Below are positions 58,870 to 64,000 of a stretch of DNA of 64,000 nucleotides, piece by piece. Position 1 is the stretch's first letter. Each line of letters begins with the position of its first letter. A program made the position numbers and the translations under genes. Source of the stretch: Daucus carota subsp. sativus (taxonomy: Eukaryota > Streptophyta > Magnoliopsida > Apiales > Apiaceae); contig NC_030389.2 in the NCBI RefSeq assembly GCF_001625215.2, positions 1,958,930 through 2,022,929 of the forward strand, given 5' to 3'. The notes beneath the pieces were generated by a model. That model saw only the letters and a program-made list of their open reading frames with translations. It made no database searches and was not told where the DNA came from.

Positions 58870-60360
58870 CTGTTTTTTTAATTAAATTAATTTCCGGTTA
58901 GGTATTTCTTCTCTTAAGAGAGTGTTTGTCTCTATGTGTTTTATTAAGATGTTTCTTGTGGGAGTACAACCTCTCAATTTATGGAGTTGAATGTTTATGT
59001 TAATACCTAAATTTTCAAGGTTGCAGGCTATTTCATAGGCATGTTGTCTAGCCCCGTGATCTGTTTGTTTCAGCTTAGGCCGCTTACTTCTGCATGGTAA
59101 ACTGTTTTGCTTGAACTAAAATTTGGAGAAATTGAAATAGATGAGATTGTTGGCATGCCTGAATTGCTTGCACTGCGTATTATTTACAAGCTTTGGTCTT
59201 ACTAATACTATTCCAGTTAATTAAGGGATTTGTACTAGAGTCAGTCTTATGCTTAAATTTTGAACAACAAAAACCAAATGACAAACTCATTCTTTATGGT
59301 TAAAAAATAACAACAAATGTTTATTAGTGATTAGAACATTGTTGGATGCTACATTTGTATTTAGATTTGAGTTGTGATGCCAGTGCTTTATTAAGGTAAT
59401 TAGTTGTAGATTTCTTGCAAAGTTAACCAGCCATGTTTGCTAAGGCTAAAGCATTGGTGGTTTTGTGTTCCACAAAAGGGATGGCTTTGCACACGTGCCT
59501 AGACAAATTAATGATGGAAACTAGGTGGCCAATGGCGTGACCGCCTCTTTGCACCACGAAAAAACTGTAAACGATATGTCAGTGTAGCACTTAATTTATA
59601 ACTCTAGCATGCATTCATTCGGTGCAACTCTTTTCTACTAATCATCCAGGGACAGAGAGCTACACTGATAACAGGCCACCATTTGTGTTCCTATTTTAGA
59701 CTCTGTTAATATTTGATCTTGCCTTTAGACCTTCAAGTTAAGACTTGCATTGTTGTTTTCTATTGATATTTTAATATTTTGGTTATTATTGCGTTGTCAG
59801 CACATCGTCTTTTTCTTTATATATACGAGAAATGCTAAAATACTTTGAATAACTCTCCACAGTTGCAACTGGAGTATAGGCACGTATACTGGCATGTATA
59901 TTTATATGCATATTTTACTTATGGTTTAGTTAGGTTGTTGAATCCGCAATATTGTGAAATATTTCTCTGCTTTTATACTTGGTAAATGGTAGTGAAATGT
60001 GAAAAATGCCTAACTATAGCATGCTTTTACAGTTAAAATTGTTTGATTTGAATTGTGAAATCTGCTTTTTAATTTTTCAGCCATAAAAGGATTTAAATTG
60101 GGGAACAAAATAGACTTTTAATTTTCCCTCAAAAAGTTTGTGAACTATAAGATTCTTTTTTATTAGGGTAGTGAAAGACCATAAATTGTTTCTGTATATG
60201 CACAAAGTATGTAAAGAATATTTCAGGAGCTTCACTAGGAATGTGCATGCACTATTCTAATCTCTCCACAGTTATAATCTCCACAGGAATAATGAAATTT
60301 GATGGCTTCACATTTTGCAAATTGTCTTACTTTTAGTTGGACTAACCATGATGTTTCTTT
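58870..60360. other. Non-coding stretch between captured fragments
   Basis: T-rich, intron-like sequence without recognisable coding. It probably derives from introns of the captured genes. Confidence 0.4.
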
Positions 60361-60362
60361 CA

Positions 60363-60497
60363 GCTATTGGAAAGCTTCAAGCTATATACCAGCAGAAAGC
60401 TACAAAGGCAGAACACAATCTCAGAGAAGATGGATCACTTGCGTTTGCCTTCAGTCCTCTCCTCAATGAATCAATGTTGCCCTGACAAGAGCAAGGT
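60363..60497 (+). pseudogene. Unrecognised exon-like block
   Basis: Bounded by a TTTCAG acceptor and an AAG|GTATGA donor. Two frames are open over most of its length, one starting AIGKLQAIYQQKATKAEHNL. I cannot assign a family. Confidence 0.3.
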
Positions 60498-60692
60498 ATG
60501 ACTACTCAATTTGCTTAACAAAAATTTGACTTCTCCCTTCTTCCCAAATTAATAAAATTTCTCAGCAGTTGCACAACTTGCTATCTGATGCCTAAGTTAA
60601 TATTATATTATGGACTCTTTCGAGTTAATATCACTATATTCTTCCATCAATATGCGTAGTTTAATTCGGATCTTACACTATTTCCACATTCA

Positions 60693-60885
60693 GGTTTGTG
60701 TATGTGCTCTGTTATGTAAAATATTAACTGGAGCTCCCAGAGAGGTAAGTACCAATTGTTTTAATTCCTTCGTCCTTTCTTATATTATATGGATTCTAAC
60801 CATGTTATTCCATACTGATTTAATTCCCACGTTGCAGATGAACTTGGTTGATTGGTTTGAAGTGATGGTTGATTGGCAGATGTGC
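60693..60885 (+). pseudogene. Possible receptor-like kinase fragment (subdomain XI region)
   Basis: A 51-base exon-like block (60694-60744, CAG acceptor, GAG|GTAAGT donor) reads VCVCALLCKILTGAPRE. After a ~95 base intron the next block reads MNLVDWFEVMVDW. Together they resemble the F-G-V-L-L-x-E-x-x-T-G...N-L-V-D/E-W-L-K-x-M-V stretch of plant receptor-like kinases. The catalytic part is absent. Confidence 0.35.
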
Positions 60886-61334
60886 TTTTGTAGTATGGTT
60901 TATATAGATTTTGGTACAAGCTCTGAGTTTGTTCCAAAATATATCATGTCTGAATTTTGTTATTTTCATTATATTATCAATTTTATGCTGCCTCTTATAT
61001 GACTTGATTCACTTTACAACTTGAAAATATGGTGATGTTGTTAAAAAAAGATAGGATTATTGTGAGTGTCGAGAGATGTTTTATTCAGTTTCATAATAAA
61101 ATGACATTGTATAAAGCCTAAGAAAAAATAAAAATCACAGAGAAATGCTTTGGCTTTGAGACTTCGTTTCCACAGGAAAATTTTAAAAACATTGAATGAG
61201 AGTTTGAGTCAATTGAGCCAGCGCAAGAAGAGTCTCTGATGGAGCCGGTGCATTCCTAGAGAAGGCTGAATAATTATTGGAATATAAAGTAGCTAATTAT
61301 AGGTGATAAAGTAATCACATATATAATCTGCGGA

Positions 61335-61545
61335 CAGGCTATATGTGCAACAATGTCTTTTTTTTTTCCAAATTCAAGTTGTCTGACTGAAATCTCTAAT
61401 TATGATTATTCTTTTTTCCATAGGAATTTGGTAGATAATCAACTAAGTGGAAGCATATTACTGGAAATAGTAAGTGGTCAGAGAAACAACTCTGTAAGTG
61501 ATCATGTTGTGTTCCTTTAGGCTTGGAATTCTTCAGCACTAATAA
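61335..61545 (+). repeat. Duplicated segment, copy 1 (LRR-like exon)
   Basis: Shares ~200 bases with 62823-63103: CTATATGTGCAACAATGTCT, then ...CTCTAATTAT, a CATAG acceptor, an exon-like piece reading RNLVDNQLSGSILLEIVSGQ (LRR consensus N-L-x-x-N-x-L-S-G-x-I), then GATCATGTTGTGTTCCTT and CTTGGAATTCTTCAGCAC. Confidence 0.65.
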
Positions 61546-61860
61546 TACACATGATGTATCTCTACACAACTTCAAACAAGTCCAAGCCCAGCTCATAGTT
61601 ACAGGTCTGTTTCAACACTCTCTTGCTTTTAGTCGTGTGGTTAAAAAGCTCTGTTCCTTACCCTCTGGAGTTAATTATGCAGTTGAGCTGTTTGATCATT
61701 TTGATGAGGCTGATGCTTTTGTCTGTAATAGTATTATAAGATGTTTTGTGAATTTGAATGACCCTTTAAGTGGATTGGGGTTTTATTATGAGAAAATGGT
61801 GGGGGGATCTGTGCAAGCCTAATCATTATAGTTTTCCGATTATTGTTAAGGTTTGTGGTG
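61523..61860 (+). pseudogene. PPR protein N-terminal fragment, frameshifted
   Basis: Reads NFKQVQAQLIVTGLFQHSLA, VVKKLCSLPSGVNYAVELFD, DAFVCNSIIRCFVNLNDPLS, then GLGFYYEKMVGG. After a one-base shift near 61805 it resumes KPNHYSFPIIVKVCGEFGCV REGE. This is the start of a PLS-type pentatricopeptide repeat protein (organellar RNA factor family): two to three repeats only, no targeting peptide, frame broken. Confidence 0.8.
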
Positions 61861-61979
61861 AGTTTGGGTGTGTTAGAGAAGGGGAAATGGAGCTAAGATC
61901 TCTGGAACTTCGAATGGTGTCAGGATCAAAACGTATCGGGTTAAAAATAAGTTACGAAAGCTAAAATCAGAATGTTATC

Positions 61980-62820
61980 GAAATACAGGTGCTTAAATTC
62001 ACAATGCCTTTGCATATTGCTGGTACAAATCAAGGTGAACAAGAAAAAGCAGTTTGATAATTATATTTAAAATATTCATGTGCTGATTGATGAACTTATC
62101 TTCAAGGACATCCGTATCTGTTTTAGGATTCAAATTAAAACATTTTATTACTGCAACATTACTTTGGTGCAATAAAAACTCGGATAGCATAATAAAACCC
62201 TGTTGCAACAAAGTAGTGGTGCATTACGAACAAACCTGATTATAAAGGATGAATAGATTTTAGTTATGGTAAGCCTCTGGAAAGTGGGAAACCAAACAAA
62301 AATGCCATGCATCAAGATAGGTATTTTTTGCATCCATATTTTCAGTAAAATCTGGACAACTTTTAAACGATAAACCATTAGGAGCTACTTAACAGGTACA
62401 GAAGGATAATTAGATACACAACCCTAGCACCATGTATCATTTTATATAGATATTTCAAAGACTTAAAGTCTGAACCAAACTTTCTAGGGCTTCATGTATA
62501 AATTGCATCCTCTGACAGAAAATAATACATAAACAGCACCACCTCTAGCGAAGGTAAGGTATTCACAGCTTTGCTAACTGTAGGGAATAATTTCATGTTT
62601 GACCACATGTGGAGAAAAAGGGTTGTCTTCACTGATTTCCATTCAATCATAGAGTTTGGAGTTGAAATATATGTTAAGAATTTGTTTATTTATCTTATTC
62701 CATGCCTGAATAAAGTATAGGAAAGAAAGTAGATAAAAATAGCAAGAATGGAGACATTTTCATAAAAAAAATAATATTTTTCCCCCTATTATTTTAATAT
62801 TATTCCTTCTTTTACGACAG
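61980..62820. other. Spacer between the two duplicated segments
   Basis: No supportable gene. On the minus strand, 62375-62255 has one open stretch (SCPDFTENMDAKNTYLDAWH) that could be another captured exon piece; I cannot assign it. Confidence 0.35.
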
Positions 62821-62822
62821 AA

Positions 62823-63103
62823 AGGCTATATGTGCAACAATGTCTTTTTTTGAAAACAAATTCAAGCTGTATGACCGTAAAATCTCTAATTATTATTGTT
62901 CTTTTTCCCATAGAAATTTGGCAGATACTCACCTAAGTGGAAGCATACTACTGGAAATAGGAAGTGGTCAGAAGTTTCTCTGCAAGTTTGATCATGCTTT
63001 TTCGGTACAGTACTGCATTCTTTCTCAAATATTAATGGTTGAAGAAATAATCGCATTTGATCATGTTGTGTTCCTTCAGACTTGGAATTCTTCAGCACAT
63101 TAA
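62823..63103 (+). repeat. Duplicated segment, copy 2 (LRR-like exon)
   Basis: Matches copy 1 at 61335-61545, with a ~70 base segment (TTTCTCTGCAAGTTTGATCA onward) between the LRR-like piece and the GATCATGTTGTGTTCCTT block. The exon-like piece reads RNLADTHLSGSILLEIGSGQ. Confidence 0.65.
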
Positions 63104-63256
63104 AAATGCTGAGTTTTCGTAAATAATTAACTTTATCTAAACGAAAGCATCCCTAGCATTTGTGCTGAGTTTATAGCTTTTAAAGCTAATGTGATGTTGT
63201 CAAATTGTTTGAAGTGTACTTAAATTAATGACTTACACACTCTTCTATGCTATATG

Positions 63257-63435
63257 TTTTTTTTTACTAAATAAAATATATTAAAACTGAACCAGAAAGT
63301 TACAAATCAAGGGGCATACCCCACGAGAGAAAAACCAACTTCAACATTGAAAATAAACACAAAAGCACTGACAATAAAAGAGCCATAAGACTACACAGGC
63401 TACAACAGGACAGCACAATAACTCAGAGAGCTTAC
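63257..63435 (-). mobile_element. 5'-truncated LINE 3' end
   Basis: On the minus strand, TTTTTCTCTCGTGGGGTATG, CCCCTTGATTTGTAACTTTC, then TTTTAATATATTTTATTTAG and poly-A: the typical 3' UTR and tail of plant LINEs. Confidence 0.55.
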
Positions 63436-64000
63436 ATATTAAAATATAAAATTATGAAGTTCATAATCAAGTCTAGCAGCTAATGAATATGGCATTTGTA
63501 CTCAATTTGCTATGCATCTCCACCCTGATTTGCTTGATTGAACTGGCAGACATAAGACATCTGATTGCTGACGCTTAAATTGTAATACAGGTACCCTTTT
63601 ATGGTGCAATGGGCATCGCCCTCAAACTACACACCTCTTTATTCAAAGGGAAAACCAGATGAGTTGGAGTACATGGTTCAGAGAATGAAGACCGTGTCCT
63701 TGAAACATAAAGAAGCAAAGGTGCCAAACGAAAGCAGAATCATGGTGTGGAAGTAGTCTTTATTATTTTATCTGTGATTTTATTTCTGGATGTTAGAAAA
63801 TTAGTCTTCAATATTAGTGAGATGAATATGTGAAATAGGTATCTAAAAAGATAAAGCCAGTTTAAGATATATGTTTTTGTTAATTCTTGGCTATTTGTAT
63901 TGTTTTCTTATAATTTTAATTGGTTCTAATTTTCAAGTCCACGTATCACATAGATATCTTAGAAAATGAAGCCATTTTGAGATATATGTTTTTGTTAATT
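63436..64000. other. Window end, nothing recognised
   Basis: A phrase AAGATATATGTTTTTGTTAATT occurs twice (63865 and 63978), following AAAAGATAAAGCCAGTTT/AAAATGAAGCCATTTT. No gene was recognised. Confidence 0.4.

Larger units (their letters stand above)
57582..61010 (+). mobile_element. Helitron-like 5' terminus with captured gene fragments; 3' end not found
   Basis: The sequence after A at 57581 begins TCTATACTATACTATAAAAA then GCCAACATGGGTATAATTTG, near-identical in layout to the 5' end of the Helitron at 4604-4173. Downstream lie broken fragments of unrelated genes, each with remnants of introns: TOL/VHS, SnRK2, an unrecognised exon-like block and a probable receptor kinase. No matching GCACGGG hairpin plus CTAG was found before 64 kb. 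The right border given is only the last captured fragment; the element may end earlier or extend beyond the window. Confidence 0.55.

Noticed and set aside
60610..61002. 130-residue plus-strand ORF as a new protein gene
   Set aside because: It reads through clear GT/AG intron borders and lacks protein-like composition; only two short pieces resemble a receptor kinase.

Overview
The window is nuclear DNA of a flowering plant. The evidence is AT-rich intergenic sequence, multi-exon genes with GT/AG introns, plant-specific families (GASA/snakin, DUF620, DUF760, HAT3.1-type PHD homeobox, NAC) and plant repeats (Stowaway, Tourist-like and hAT-like MITEs, Helitrons, an L1-type LINE). It reads as a eudicot, possibly an asterid; I cannot name the species.

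Layout. 0.1-0.6 kb: the start of a small, possibly cell-cycle-related protein (minus). 2.5-10.4 kb: a large PHD-finger homeobox gene of the HAT3.1 family (minus, nine coding exons inferred), with two in-frame tandem repeats and a small Helitron in one intron. 10.5-16 kb: intergenic, with a self-nested MITE. 16.1-22.4 kb: a plastid-targeted DUF760 gene (plus, six exons). 23.5-26.3 kb: a TXNDC9 homologue (minus, four exons). 27.2-28.0 kb: a GASA/snakin peptide gene (minus, two exons). 29.2-29.4 kb: an orphan 81-residue ORF. 29.4-38.7 kb: gene-poor and rich in repeats, including a 1.4 kb Helitron. 38.8-43.6 kb: a 5'-truncated but otherwise intact L1-type LINE with a perfect 14 bp target-site duplication. 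It carries an unusual second ORF whose RNase H-like domain has lost catalytic residues. 43.6-49 kb: repeats, including an ~860 bp foldback palindrome. 49.3-51.6 kb: a DUF620 gene (plus, three exons), with a decayed partial copy at 55.2-55.7 kb. 55.9-56.5 kb: a NAC pseudogene. 57.6 kb to at least 61 kb: a Helitron-type 5' end followed by broken fragments of unrelated genes (TOL/VHS, SnRK2, probably a receptor kinase, LRR and PPR).

The intact genes do not form a pathway; this is an ordinary gene neighbourhood heavily shaped by transposons. The most unusual items are the LINE's extra ORF, the Helitron-associated gene-fragment mosaic, the foldback palindrome and the in-frame minisatellites of the homeobox gene. 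Exon borders were read by eye from splice signals, reading phase and remembered family patterns. No database search was run.
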